This document shows, piece after piece, positions 7,801 through 15,381 of a stretch of DNA of 64,000 bases. The stretch is from Neomegalonema perideroedes DSM 15528. GTDB lineage: Bacteria > Pseudomonadota > Alphaproteobacteria > Rhodobacterales > Rhodobacteraceae. The notes under the pieces were generated by a model. The model saw only the letters and a list, made by a program, of their open reading frames with translations. It was not told the origin of the DNA and ran no database searches. Each line of letters opens with the position of its first letter. The stretch's first letter is position 1. A program made the position numbers and the translations under genes. The stretch spans positions 853,923 through 917,922 of the forward strand of contig NZ_KB893653.1 of NCBI RefSeq assembly GCF_000374145.1, read 5' to 3'.

Positions 7801-8901
7801 ATGACTCCCGATCTGAAGACCGCCGCCCTCGCCCTCGCCGCCGAGGCCAAATCCCTGCGCCGCGCTCTGGACCGCCGCGCCTCCGAAAGCTCCCGCCCCT
7901 CCCTCGCGACCAGCGCCGAGGCCCGCCCTCAGGCGAAGGCTTTCGCGGCCTATGTGCGTCAGGGCGACGAGAGCCAGCTCCGCGCCTTGGGCTATCAGGA
8001 GAAGGGCATGACGACCGCCGTGGCCGCCGACGGCGGCGTCTTGGTGGATTCCCAGACCTCCGCCCGCATCGAGACGGTGCTGCGCGGCGCTTCCCCGATG
8101 CGCGTTCTGGCGAACGTGGTTCAGGTGGAATCCGGAACCTACGACGCCCTGATCGACCACAGCGAGATGACCGCGAGCTGGATCGCCGAGAGCGGAGCCG
8201 TGACCGAGACCACGGCTCCGGCTCTGGCGCGGATTTCGATCCGCCTCCACGACCTGACCGCCAATCCGAAGGCTTCGCAGCGCCTCCTCGACGATTCCGC
8301 CTTCGACGTCGAAAGCTGGCTGGCCGAGCGCATCGCGGCCCGCTTCGCCCGCGCCGAGACCGCCGCCGCCGTGACGGGCGACGGCGCGGATAAGCCGCGC
8401 GGCTTCCTGAACCACACGGCGGTTGCGAACGCCTCCTGGGCCTGGGGTTCTCTGGGCTATGTGGCGACGGGCGCGGCGGGCGCCTTCGCGGCGAGCCATC
8501 CCGGCGACGCCCTGTCGGATCTGGTCTACGCCCTGCCCGCGGGCTACCGCTCGAACGCCTCCTTCGTGATGAACTCGAAGACGGCGGGCCTGATCCGCAA
8601 GATGAAGGATGTGGACGGCCGCTATCTCTGGAGCGACGGGCTCGCGGCCGGGCAACCCGCCACCCTCTTGGGCCATGCGGTGGCCATCGTGGAGGAGATG
8701 CCGGACGTGGCGGCCAACGCCTATGCGGTGGCCTTCGGCGATTTCCGCGCCGGCTACACCCTCGCCGAGCGCCCCGAGCTGCGCATTCTGCGCGACCCCT
8801 ATAGCGCCAAGCCTCACGTCCTCTTCTACGCGACCAAACGCGTGGGCGGCGACGTGACGGATTTCGCGGCGATCAAGCTGCTGAAATTCGCGGCTTCCTG
8901 A
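7801..8901 (+). CDS. GTA major capsid protein (HK97 fold)
   Basis: 366 residues of the HK97 major capsid family. A short charged, Ala-rich N-terminal region (about 60 residues) is likely removed by the neighbouring protease. The shell domain follows, with typical segments such as GGVLVDSQTSARIE, RQASPMRVLANV-like text (GASPMRVLANVVQVESGTYD) and, near the end, ILRDPYSAKPHVLFYATKRVGG. AAGGA lies about eight bases before the ATG. A hairpin 16 bases after the stop may limit readthrough. Confidence 0.93.
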   Translation: MTPDLKTAALALAAEAKSLRRALDRRASESSRPSLATSAEARPQAKAFAAYVRQGDESQLRALGYQEKGMTTAVAADGGVLVDSQTSARIETVLRGASPMRVLANVVQVESGTYDALIDHSEMTASWIAESGAVTETTAPALARISIRLHDLTANPKASQRLLDDSAFDVESWLAERIAARFARAETAAAVTGDGADKPRGFLNHTAVANASWAWGSLGYVATGAAGAFAASHPGDALSDLVYALPAGYRSNASFVMNSKTAGLIRKMKDVDGRYLWSDGLAAGQPATLLGHAVAIVEEMPDVAANAYAVAFGDFRAGYTLAERPELRILRDPYSAKPHVLFYATKRVGGDVTDFAAIKLLKFAAS

Positions 8902-8916
8902 TCCGGGCGGGGCGGG

Positions 8917-8933
8917 GGGCGGCTCAGCCGCCC
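8917..8933. terminator. Hairpin at capsid / inserted gene junction
   Basis: GGGCGGC-TCA-GCCGCCC forms a 7-bp stem 16 bases after the capsid stop. Its loop is the stop codon of the convergent gene. No U-run follows on either strand, so it may slow or partly end transcription rather than act as a full terminator. Confidence 0.4.
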
Positions 8934-9928
8934 TTCGCCTTCAGCGCGCGGAAATGGGCGTAGTTCTGATTGATGCGCATTCTGTCGGCGAAGGGCATGT
9001 TGAGGATCTGCGCCAATTCATGGGCTTCGCGGAAGAGGTTCTCCGCCTTGACGCAATCGCCTGTGTGAAACAGCGCGACGGCGAGATTATTGGCGCTATA
9101 GGCCGCCGCCCGCGAGCGGGCTCCGAATTGGTCGATCATGGTCGGCCGATCGGTGGTTTCATAATAGCTCCGCGCTTCGGCGGCGCGGCTGTTGTCGAAT
9201 TCGGCCCAGAACATTTCAGGCGCCGCGCCTGCGGCTCCCGCGACGGCCTCCGAGCGGATGAAGAAGCGGGCCGCCCCGACAGGCAGGGGCTTTCCGCCGC
9301 AGCTTGGCGCTGCGGCCTCTCCGGCGAAGACCTTCCGGACTTTCGGCGGGAGCGTCGCCGCCTGCTCCGGAGGGCTGGTTTCGATCACCCGATGCGAGGC
9401 GGGCTGGATGGGCCTCGGCTTCTCCCATGGCTGCTCCATCCAGAGGGTCTGCGCGGCGGGCGGCGCATAGGGCGCCGCATAGACGGAATCCGCATAGACG
9501 GGGCCCGCATAGACCGGTCCGGGATCGTAATAAGCGGCTTTGGAGGGGCCTCCGAACTGCCGATGCGCCAGCACGCCCATCAGCGCGACGACCCCCGCCA
9601 GCAGGAAGAGATTCCTCCAGAGCGGCCTGTCGCTTCCATGCCTCGGATCGGGCAGGGAGTTGTCTCCGAGCGGCGCGAGCTTCAGTCCGTTTCTTTCGGC
9701 GGCCTGCGCCCTCACCTGATGGGCGCGCCGCTCCATATCGAGCACCTTCGCGCGATGGGAGAGCACGACCACCCAGAACAGCAGGAAGCCGATCAGCGCG
9801 AGCACGGCGATCTTGAAAGAGGCCGGGGCGTTTCCGCCGATTTTGTCGAAGGCGTTCAGAGCAGCCGTTTTGACTGCGAACCAGAGGTTCTGCAGCGCGC
9901 CCCAGACCGTTCCCTGCGATTGCGTCAT
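8924..9928 (-). CDS. Two-TM membrane protein inserted in the GTA cluster
   Basis: 334 residues read against the GTA genes. TM helices lie at about residues 37-56 and 103-120. A Tyr/Pro-rich low-complexity linker follows (YDPGPVYAGPVYA and related PVYA steps), then a C-terminal domain of about 130 residues whose last part (SANNLAVALFHTGDCVKAENLFREA) reads like a tetratricopeptide helix pair. The start at 9928 is preferred over a GTG at 9964 because it places a clean N terminus before the first amphipathic stretch. It is no known GTA component. An inner-membrane protein with a periplasmic or cytoplasmic TPR-like domain is the limit of what can be said. It breaks the head gene order between capsid and connector. 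Confidence 0.75.
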   Translation of the reverse strand: MTQSQGTVWGALQNLWFAVKTAALNAFDKIGGNAPASFKIAVLALIGFLLFWVVVLSHRAKVLDMERRAHQVRAQAAERNGLKLAPLGDNSLPDPRHGSDRPLWRNLFLLAGVVALMGVLAHRQFGGPSKAAYYDPGPVYAGPVYADSVYAAPYAPPAAQTLWMEQPWEKPRPIQPASHRVIETSPPEQAATLPPKVRKVFAGEAAAPSCGGKPLPVGAARFFIRSEAVAGAAGAAPEMFWAEFDNSRAAEARSYYETTDRPTMIDQFGARSRAAAYSANNLAVALFHTGDCVKAENLFREAHELAQILNMPFADRMRINQNYAHFRALKAKGG

Positions 9929-9947
9929 ATCCGATCCCGTCCATCCA

Positions 9948-9973
9948 TCGCGCGATGTTCTCACGTCGCGCGA
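9948..9973. promoter_or_regulatory. Paired TCGCGCGA palindromes, possible operator
   Basis: TCGCGCGA occurs at 9948-9955 and 9966-9973, 18 bp centre to centre, between the divergent membrane-protein gene and the connector gene. The spacing and palindromy fit a regulator site, but in GC-rich DNA this could be chance. Confidence 0.3.
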
Positions 9974-10038
9974 CGTCCATCAACCCGCCCTCCGGCTCCT
10001 GCCCTTAAGGTTGGGCCTCAGCTTTCCGAGGTTAACAT

Positions 10039-10617
10039 ATGGCGACGCTTGACGTCTCGCCTCTCACGTCCTCTCCGGTCCCCCGGAGCGCCTTCGCGCG
10101 CCGTCTCGGCCTCGCGGAGGGTTTCGGCGCGGGAGCTTCCCCTTCTGAGGATTCCGCCCTTGAGTCCTGGCTTTTCTCCGCTGCGGCCCATCTGGAGCGC
10201 CGCCTCGGGCTTCTCCTGACTCCCCGCGCCTGCCTGTGGACTCTCGATTCCTGGCCCCTCGATTCCTCCGGCGCCCTTCGCCTGCCGAGAGGGCCTTTGT
10301 CCGGCCTCCCGGAGATCCGCCTGATCTCCCCGGCGGGCGACGAGAGCCTCTGGACGGATTGGTGCCTGGATTCCGCCGCTTCGTCTCCCCGTCTGCGTCC
10401 TCTCCCCGGCGCCTCATGGCCGAGGATCCTCCCGGGCGGGGCGGCTCAGGCGAGCTTCACGGCCGGCCTCGACCCTCTCCCTCCGGATTTGTCAGAGGCT
10501 CTGCTGATGCTGGCGGCCCATTGGTTCGAGAATCGCGAGGCTTCGGCTTCGGGGCTTTCCGAAACGCCTTTCGGGTTGGCCTCCCTGCTCGCGCCTTACG
10601 CCGAGATTCGTCTTTGA
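10039..10617 (+). CDS. GTA head-tail connector (gp6-like)
   Basis: 192 residues of the phage gp6-like connector family (also described as phiE125 gp8-like). These form a ring below the portal. Visible features are a helical N-terminal half (AAHLERRLGLLLTPRACLWTLDSWP), the LPRGPLSGLPEIRL beta segment and a C-terminal helix PPDLSEALLMLAAHWFENREA. GAGG precedes the ATG by seven bases. As the first rightward gene after the inserted inverted gene, it probably depends on a promoter in 9929-10038 or on readthrough. Confidence 0.85.
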   Translation: MATLDVSPLTSSPVPRSAFARRLGLAEGFGAGASPSEDSALESWLFSAAAHLERRLGLLLTPRACLWTLDSWPLDSSGALRLPRGPLSGLPEIRLISPAGDESLWTDWCLDSAASSPRLRPLPGASWPRILPGGAAQASFTAGLDPLPPDLSEALLMLAAHWFENREASASGLSETPFGLASLLAPYAEIRL

Positions 10618-10633
10618 AGAAAGGAGGCTCCTC

Positions 10634-10975
10634 ATGCCTCGCGCCTCCGTTCCCCGCTGGCGCCTCGCTCTGGAGGCCCGCGCCGATCTCCCCGACGAGG
10701 GCGGCGGCTATCTGCCCGGCTGGGTGAAGATCGGCGAGGTCTTCGCCTCCATCGAGGCGGCCAGCGGGCTCGAAAGCCTGCTGGAGAGCCGTCAGGCCCA
10801 GCGCGTGACTCACCGCGTGACTTTGCGTTCATCGGCTCCGGGCGCTTCGGCCCGTCCTCGCGCGGATCAGCGTTTCCGGGCGGGCGAAGCGATCCTCGAC
10901 ATCCGCGCCGTCTTCGACATGGACGGCCGGGGCCGCCGCCTCGTCTGCCTCTGCGAGGAGGGTTCGCCTTCATGA
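10634..10975 (+). CDS. GTA head closure / head-tail adaptor protein
   Basis: 113 residues, the size of SPP1 gp16-type head-tail adaptors that close the DNA channel. Beta-rich text WVKIGEVFASIEA...THRVTLRSSAP...LDIRAVFDMDGRGRRLVCLCEE fits the family. AAGGAGG stands at good distance from the start. The stop overlaps the next start as ATGA. Confidence 0.85.
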   Translation: MPRASVPRWRLALEARADLPDEGGGYLPGWVKIGEVFASIEAASGLESLLESRQAQRVTHRVTLRSSAPGASARPRADQRFRAGEAILDIRAVFDMDGRGRRLVCLCEEGSPS

Positions 10976-11406
10976 CCGCCGCTTTGAGCTGGCCGCTTCA
11001 CCGGGCGATCTTCGCGCGGCTTTCGAGCTTTCCGGCCCTGACCTCCGCCTTAGGCGGCCCGGGCCGCATCTTCGACGCGCCGCCTCACGCCGACCGCCCC
11101 GGCGCTCCTCGCCCCCCTTATCTGGTGATGGGCGACGAAACGACCGAGGTCTGGGACGCTCAGGGCCATTCCGGGGCCCTCCACCGCCTGAGCTTCGAGA
11201 TCTGGTCTCGCGGACGCGGCTTTTCGGAGGCCAAGTCCATTCTCTCCGCCCTCTGCGACGCCCTCGACGATCCGCCCCTGATTCTCGCACGCGGCCGCCT
11301 GATTCATCTGCGCTTTGAGAGCTCCGAAACCCAGCGCGAGGAGCAGGGCGAGACCCGCCGCATCCGCGCGGTCTTTTCGGCCCGCGTCGAAGATGACGAA
11401 TCTTGA
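10972..11406 (+). CDS. GTA tail terminator (DUF3168)
   Basis: 144 residues of the DUF3168 family, the tail terminator/completion protein that joins tail tube and head. The N-terminal helix LHRAIFARLSSFPALTSALGG and central PPYLVMGDETTEVWDAQGHSGALHRLSFEIWSR are typical. It starts within the upstream stop codon (ATGA), indicating translational coupling. Confidence 0.88.
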   Translation: MTAALSWPLHRAIFARLSSFPALTSALGGPGRIFDAPPHADRPGAPRPPYLVMGDETTEVWDAQGHSGALHRLSFEIWSRGRGFSEAKSILSALCDALDDPPLILARGRLIHLRFESSETQREEQGETRRIRAVFSARVEDDES

Positions 11407-11423
11407 TTTGGCCGCGCGATGTC

Positions 11424-11452
11424 ATCCGAAAACCGGTTCCCGCTTTTCGGAT
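11424..11452. repeat. REP-like palindrome inside the tail operon
   Basis: ATCCGAAAA (11424-11432) and TTTTCGGAT (11444-11452) form a perfect 9-bp inverted repeat around CCGGTTCCCGC. The same motif class is scattered through many alphaproteobacterial genomes, usually between genes. Here it occupies the only sizeable gap (93 bp) between tail genes and could modulate message stability or termination. Confidence 0.7.
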
Positions 11453-11499
11453 CGCGCTCCCGCCCCTCCCGCAATCTCTTGAGATGAAGGCGTTTCCTC

Positions 11500-11913
11500 A
11501 TGGCCGCCCAAAAAGGCAAAGACCTTCTGTTGAAACTCGACGCCTCCGGCTCCGGCTCCTTCACGAGCGTCGCGGGCCTTCGCTCCGCCCGCCTGAGCTT
11601 CAACGCCCAGACCGTCGACTCCACCCATTCCGAGAGCGCGGGCCGCTGGCGCGAGCTTCTGGCCGGAGCCGGGGCTCGATCCGCTTTGGTCTCCGGTTCG
11701 GGGATCTTCAAGGACGCCGCCTCCGACGCCTCCGTCCGCAGCCTGTTCTTCGCGGATTCCATCGCCTCATGGCGGATCGTGATCCCGGATTTCGGAACCG
11801 TGGAGGGCCCTTTTCAGATCACCGCTCTGGAATATCGCGGCGAGCATGACGACGCCGCGAGCTACGACCTCGCCCTCGCTTCGGCTGGCGCTTTGTCCTT
11901 CACCCCGCTCTGA
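11500..11913 (+). CDS. GTA major tail tube protein (TP901-1 family)
   Basis: 137 residues, the normal size of TP901-1-type major tail proteins whose hexamers stack into the tail tube. Features: MAAQKGKDLLLKLDASGSG start, the conserved SFNAQTVDSTHSESAGRWRELL segment and FQITALEYRGEHDDAASYDLALASAG end. It follows the palindromic repeat. Confidence 0.92.
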   Translation: MAAQKGKDLLLKLDASGSGSFTSVAGLRSARLSFNAQTVDSTHSESAGRWRELLAGAGARSALVSGSGIFKDAASDASVRSLFFADSIASWRIVIPDFGTVEGPFQITALEYRGEHDDAASYDLALASAGALSFTPL

Positions 11914-11920
11914 GGCCCCT

Positions 11921-12232
11921 ATGCCCTTCAATCCCCATCGCGGCGAGATCGAGGCCCTCCTCGACGGTTCTCCCCGCCGCCTTCGCCTGACTCTGGGCGC
12001 CTTGGCCGAGCTTGAGCAAACCCTCGGCGCCGAGGATTTGCCCGCCCTTGCGGCCCGCTTCGAATCCGGGAGCCTCCGGGCTGCCGATCTGACGGCGGTG
12101 ATCGGCGCGGGCCTGCGCGGCGCGGGCGCCGAAACCACCGACGCCGAGGTCTCCCGCATGGAGATCCCCGGCGGCGCTTCGGGCGCCGCCCGTCTGGCGG
12201 CGGATCTCCTCAAAGCGGCCTTTGGAGCCTGA
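11921..12232 (+). CDS. GTA gp10-like tail assembly chaperone
   Basis: 103 residues of the GTA gp10 family. FNPHRGEIEALLDGSPRRLRLTLGALAELEQTLGAEDLPALAARF is characteristic of gp10, which occupies the position of tail assembly chaperone G in phages. The start at 11921, with GAGG upstream, is chosen over a longer frame that would overlap the tail protein. One base separates its stop from the next start. Confidence 0.88.
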   Translation: MPFNPHRGEIEALLDGSPRRLRLTLGALAELEQTLGAEDLPALAARFESGSLRAADLTAVIGAGLRGAGAETTDAEVSRMEIPGGASGAARLAADLLKAAFGA

Positions 12233-12233
12233 G

Positions 12234-12428
12234 ATGGATTGGCCTCGCCTGACCGCTTTAGGCTTAGGCGTGCTGCGCCTTTCCCCTGAAAGCTTCTGGA
12301 GTTTGAGCCCCCGCGAATTCGCGGCGGCTTTACGCGGCGCCTTCGGCCTGACCGAAACCCCCGACCCGATGAGCCGCGCCGATCTTGAATCCTTGCTCTC
12401 CCGCCATCCTGACGAAGGCCCTTCATGA
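12234..12428 (+). CDS. GTA small tail assembly chaperone (TIGR02216-like)
   Basis: 64 residues. MDWPRLTALGLGVLRLSPESFWSLSPREFAAALRG matches the small Rhodobacter GTA protein between gp10 and the tape measure. In phages the gene at this place makes the second chaperone, often by frameshift; here it is a separate gene starting one base after the gp10 stop. Confidence 0.87.
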   Translation: MDWPRLTALGLGVLRLSPESFWSLSPREFAAALRGAFGLTETPDPMSRADLESLLSRHPDEGPS

Positions 12429-13078
12429 CCAGTTCCGAGGATTTCCGCGCTTTAAGCTCCGCCGCTTCCGACTGGCGCGCCACGAGCGCCCGAACCTCCG
12501 CCGCCGTGACGAGCGACCTGCGCGACGTGGGCGCCCAATTACGGGCGGTCTCCGAGGAATCGCGCCAACTCTCGCGCAGCTTCGCGGGCGATCTTGGCCG
12601 CGCCTTCGATTCCATGCTCTTCAAGGGAACGAAGCTCTCCGACGCCCTGCGCGGCCTCGCTCTGGACGTCTCCCGGACCGCCCTTTCCGCCGCCCTGAAG
12701 CCCGTTCAGAGCGCCTTCGCCTCCATCCTGAGCAACGCGATTCCCGGCTTCGCCCAAGGCGCGGCCTTCGAGGGCGGCCGCATCCGCGCCTTCGCTTCGG
12801 GGGGAGTTCTGGGGGGCGGCGTGGTCGGCTCCCCGACGCTTTTCCCGATGCGGAGCGGCCTCGGCCTGATGGGCGAGGCCGGTCCTGAAGCGATCATGCC
12901 CTTGCAGCGCGGCGCGGACGGCCGCCTCGGCGTGGCTGCGGATGGAGGAGGCCGCGCCCGCTCCCCGAACGTGACGATCAACATCAGCACGCCGGACGTG
13001 GAGGGCTTTCGGCGTTCTGAAACCCAGATCGCCGCGGCGATGCGCCGTCTGGCGGCGCGCGGCGGCCGCAACCTTTAA
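12425..13078 (+). CDS. GTA short tape measure protein
   Basis: 217 residues, far shorter than typical phage tape measures but equal in size to the RcGTA one, implying a short tail. It has an N-terminal helical region (residues 5-60), the GTKLSDALRGLALDVSRTALSAALKP segment, a Gly-rich part (GFAQGAAFEGGRIRAFASGGVLGGG), and LMGEAGPEAIMPLQRG followed by VTINISTP, as in lambda-type tape measure C termini. It starts within the upstream stop (ATGA). Confidence 0.9.
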   Translation: MTSSEDFRALSSAASDWRATSARTSAAVTSDLRDVGAQLRAVSEESRQLSRSFAGDLGRAFDSMLFKGTKLSDALRGLALDVSRTALSAALKPVQSAFASILSNAIPGFAQGAAFEGGRIRAFASGGVLGGGVVGSPTLFPMRSGLGLMGEAGPEAIMPLQRGADGRLGVAADGGGRARSPNVTINISTPDVEGFRRSETQIAAAMRRLAARGGRNL

Positions 13079-13099
13079 CCCTTTCTGCGCGAGCGCTTC

Positions 13100-13723
13100 A
13101 TGACCGCCTTTCACGAAATCCGCTTCCCGACCGATTTATCCTTCGGCTCCGTCGGCGGTCCCGAGCGGCGCACCCGCGTCGTGACTCTGGCGAGCGGCCG
13201 CGAGGAGCGCCAGACTCCTTGGCGTCATTCGCGCCGCCGCTATGATGCGGGCCTCGGCCTGCGCCGCCTCGACGATCTTCACGAGCTGGTGGCTTTTTTC
13301 GAGGCCCGCCGAGGCCGCCTGCACGGCTTCCGCTGGAAAGACTGGCTGGACTTCAAATCCTGCCCGCCTTCGCAAAACCCAAGCCCGACGGATCAGCTTC
13401 TGGGCTTCGGCGACGGCTCCCGCCGCGAATTCCAGCTTCAGAAGGCCTATCTCTCGGGCGGGGCTTCTTACGAGCGCCCCATCTTCAAACCCGTGGAGGA
13501 CAGCCTCCTCGCCGCCGTGGAGGGCGCGCCCGCCTCGCCTTCCCTCGACCCGACCACCGGCCTCCTGACCTTCCCGAGCCCTCCGCCCGCGGGCGCCCGC
13601 GTGACGGCCGGCTTTCTCTTCGACACCCCCGTCCGCTTCGACACGGACCGCTTGGAGATCGACCTTGCGGGCTTCGAAGCCGGGGCCGCGCCCTCCATTC
13701 CGATCATCGAGATCCGCCCATGA
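13100..13723 (+). CDS. GTA distal tail protein (DUF2460)
   Basis: 207 residues of DUF2460 (TIGR02217), the distal tail protein that starts the GTA baseplate. Telling segments: FHEIRFPTDLSFGSVGGPERRTRVV, LDDLHELVAFFEARRGRLHGFRWKDWLDF and the end VRFDTDRLEIDLAGF. Its stop overlaps the next start (ATGA). Confidence 0.92.
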   Translation: MTAFHEIRFPTDLSFGSVGGPERRTRVVTLASGREERQTPWRHSRRRYDAGLGLRRLDDLHELVAFFEARRGRLHGFRWKDWLDFKSCPPSQNPSPTDQLLGFGDGSRREFQLQKAYLSGGASYERPIFKPVEDSLLAAVEGAPASPSLDPTTGLLTFPSPPPAGARVTAGFLFDTPVRFDTDRLEIDLAGFEAGAAPSIPIIEIRP

Positions 13724-14613
13724 GCCGCCTTCTTCCGCCCGCCCTGCAAGCCGCTCTGGATTCGGGGGCGGCCTCCCTCTGCCGCTGCTGGCGTCTGGAC
13801 CGCCGCGACGGCTCCGCTCTGGGCCTGACCGATCATGACGAGCCCCTGATCTTCGACGGCCTGACCTTCCAGCCCGCCGCCCTGAACGAGGCCGGCGCTC
13901 TGGACATGGGCCTCGGCCTCGCCCCGACCTCGACCGAGCTTCAGGGCGCGCTGTCTTCGGAGAGCCTGACCGAATCCGACCTCAGCGCGGGGCTTTACGA
14001 CGAATCCGAGGTCCGCTTATGGCTGGTGGACTGGTCCAACCCCGAGGAGGCGCGGGCTTTGATCTTCCGGGGCTCTCTGGGCGAGGTCTCGCGCGGCTCT
14101 CTGGGCTTTCAGGCCGAGCTGCGCGGCCTGAGCCATAAGCTCAACCAGCCTTTCGGGCGGGCCTATCTCCTGCAATGCGACGCCGAATTCTGCGATTCCC
14201 GCTGCGGCCTGAATCCGGCGAGCCATCGCCGCGCCGCCGTCCTCGCCAAACTGGAGTCCGACGGCTCCTTCCGCGCCGAGGCTCTGGATTCCGAAGCTGC
14301 GGGCCTTTTCGCGGGCGGCCTTCTGGAATGGACCTCCGGAGCCAATGCGGGCCGCCTTCAGCGTTTGCGGGCCCATAGCCGCGATTCCCTCGGCGCCCGT
14401 CTGGAGTTCTGGACCGAGCCGCCCGCCGCGCCTTCTCCCGGCGATTCCTTCACGATCCTCCCCGGCTGCGACAAGGCCTTTTCGACCTGTCGCGACCGCT
14501 TCGCCAATCAGAAGAATTTCCGGGGCTTTCCGCATATGCCCGGCGACGACTGGCTGACCTCCTATCCCCGCTCCGGCGAGCCCCATGACGGCGGCTCGCG
14601 CCTCAACTCCTAA
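13720..14613 (+). CDS. GTA baseplate hub protein (DUF2163)
   Basis: 297 residues of DUF2163 (TIGR02218). Family text: CRCWRLDRRDGSALGLTDHDEPLIFDGLTFQP near the start and GCDKAFSTCRDRFANQKNFRGFPHMPGDDWLTSYP near the end. Conserved Cys residues (Cys at YLLQCDAEFCDSRCG and GCDKAFSTC) fit the iron-sulfur-binding hub described for RcGTA. It is the last rightward gene before the inverted methyltransferase block, whose end lies 13 bases on. Confidence 0.92.
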   Translation: MSRLLPPALQAALDSGAASLCRCWRLDRRDGSALGLTDHDEPLIFDGLTFQPAALNEAGALDMGLGLAPTSTELQGALSSESLTESDLSAGLYDESEVRLWLVDWSNPEEARALIFRGSLGEVSRGSLGFQAELRGLSHKLNQPFGRAYLLQCDAEFCDSRCGLNPASHRRAAVLAKLESDGSFRAEALDSEAAGLFAGGLLEWTSGANAGRLQRLRAHSRDSLGARLEFWTEPPAAPSPGDSFTILPGCDKAFSTCRDRFANQKNFRGFPHMPGDDWLTSYPRSGEPHDGGSRLNS

Positions 14614-14626
14614 GAGGCTCGCCGCT

Positions 14627-15343
14627 TCACGGCTCCTTGCGCCATTCGAGGATATGGAACCAGGGCGCCCGGGCGTAGCGCGCGCCGATCTCCGGATCTC
14701 CGCCATAGGGCTTCGGCTCGGCGAAATGGGTCAGCTTCAGCCCAAGGTCGAGGAAGACCCGCATGTAACTCTCCAAGGGCCTATGCCAGTTGAGGATGCG
14801 GATTCCCTTCCACTCGACCCATTCGGCCCGCTCTTCGAGATAATGATCCATGAGGAATCCCTTGAGCGCCCCGTCCCGATCCCGGAGCCATCTTCCGGCG
14901 ATGGTCCCCGCCGAGGAGAAGGAGGTGAGATTCGCGACGAGCAGCCTTCCGCCGGGCTCCAGCGCCTCGACCATTTTGGCTGCGGCCTGCTCCAGCCCCG
15001 GAATGTCGATGAGCGAGAGATAGGAGACCACGAGATCGAATCCGCCCGCCTCGACCCGCATGTCTTCGGCCTTGGCGATGAGATATCCGCCCTGCGGATC
15101 GCGCTCCTTCGCCTTGCGGATGAGCGTCTCCGTCGGATCGACGCCGAGCGTCCTCGTTCCCTGAGCCTGCATCATGCGGCAGAAACGACCCTCTCCGCAT
15201 CCGACGTCCAACGCCCGCCTCGCGCCTTGAGCGCGTTCGAGCATGGGCTTGTCGAGCACCCATTTTCGCCCGAAATCTCCCTCTTCTCCGAGGGAATCGA
15301 TCCAGGCCTGCGCGGAATCGCGCCATCCGTCGGTCGCGCTCAT
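14627..15343 (-). CDS. Class I SAM-dependent methyltransferase
   Basis: 238 residues. Motif I is ALDVGCGEGRFCRMM near residues 44-58, followed by the acidic VDP of motif II and FDLVVSYLSLIDIP of motif IV. This is a Rossmann-fold methyltransferase of the small-molecule type (Methyltransf_11-like); the substrate is not predictable. GGAGG precedes the ATG at 15343, so I prefer this to an upstream frame extension. It lies 38 bp downstream of the cytosine methyltransferase on the same strand and is probably cotranscribed with it. Together they form an inverted block inside the GTA cluster. Confidence 0.88.
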   Translation of the reverse strand: MSATDGWRDSAQAWIDSLGEEGDFGRKWVLDKPMLERAQGARRALDVGCGEGRFCRMMQAQGTRTLGVDPTETLIRKAKERDPQGGYLIAKAEDMRVEAGGFDLVVSYLSLIDIPGLEQAAAKMVEALEPGGRLLVANLTSFSSAGTIAGRWLRDRDGALKGFLMDHYLEERAEWVEWKGIRILNWHRPLESYMRVFLDLGLKLTHFAEPKPYGGDPEIGARYARAPWFHILEWRKEP

Positions 15344-15381
15344 CTGATCCTCCCCAGATTTTCCGGTTCTCCGGCGAGTTC

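Noticed and set aside
5965-8817. 950-codon leftward open frame opposite portal, protease and capsid genes
   Set aside because: The opposite strand carries three clear phage-head proteins with motifs. The leftward translation has no recognisable domain; long antisense frames are expected at this GC content.
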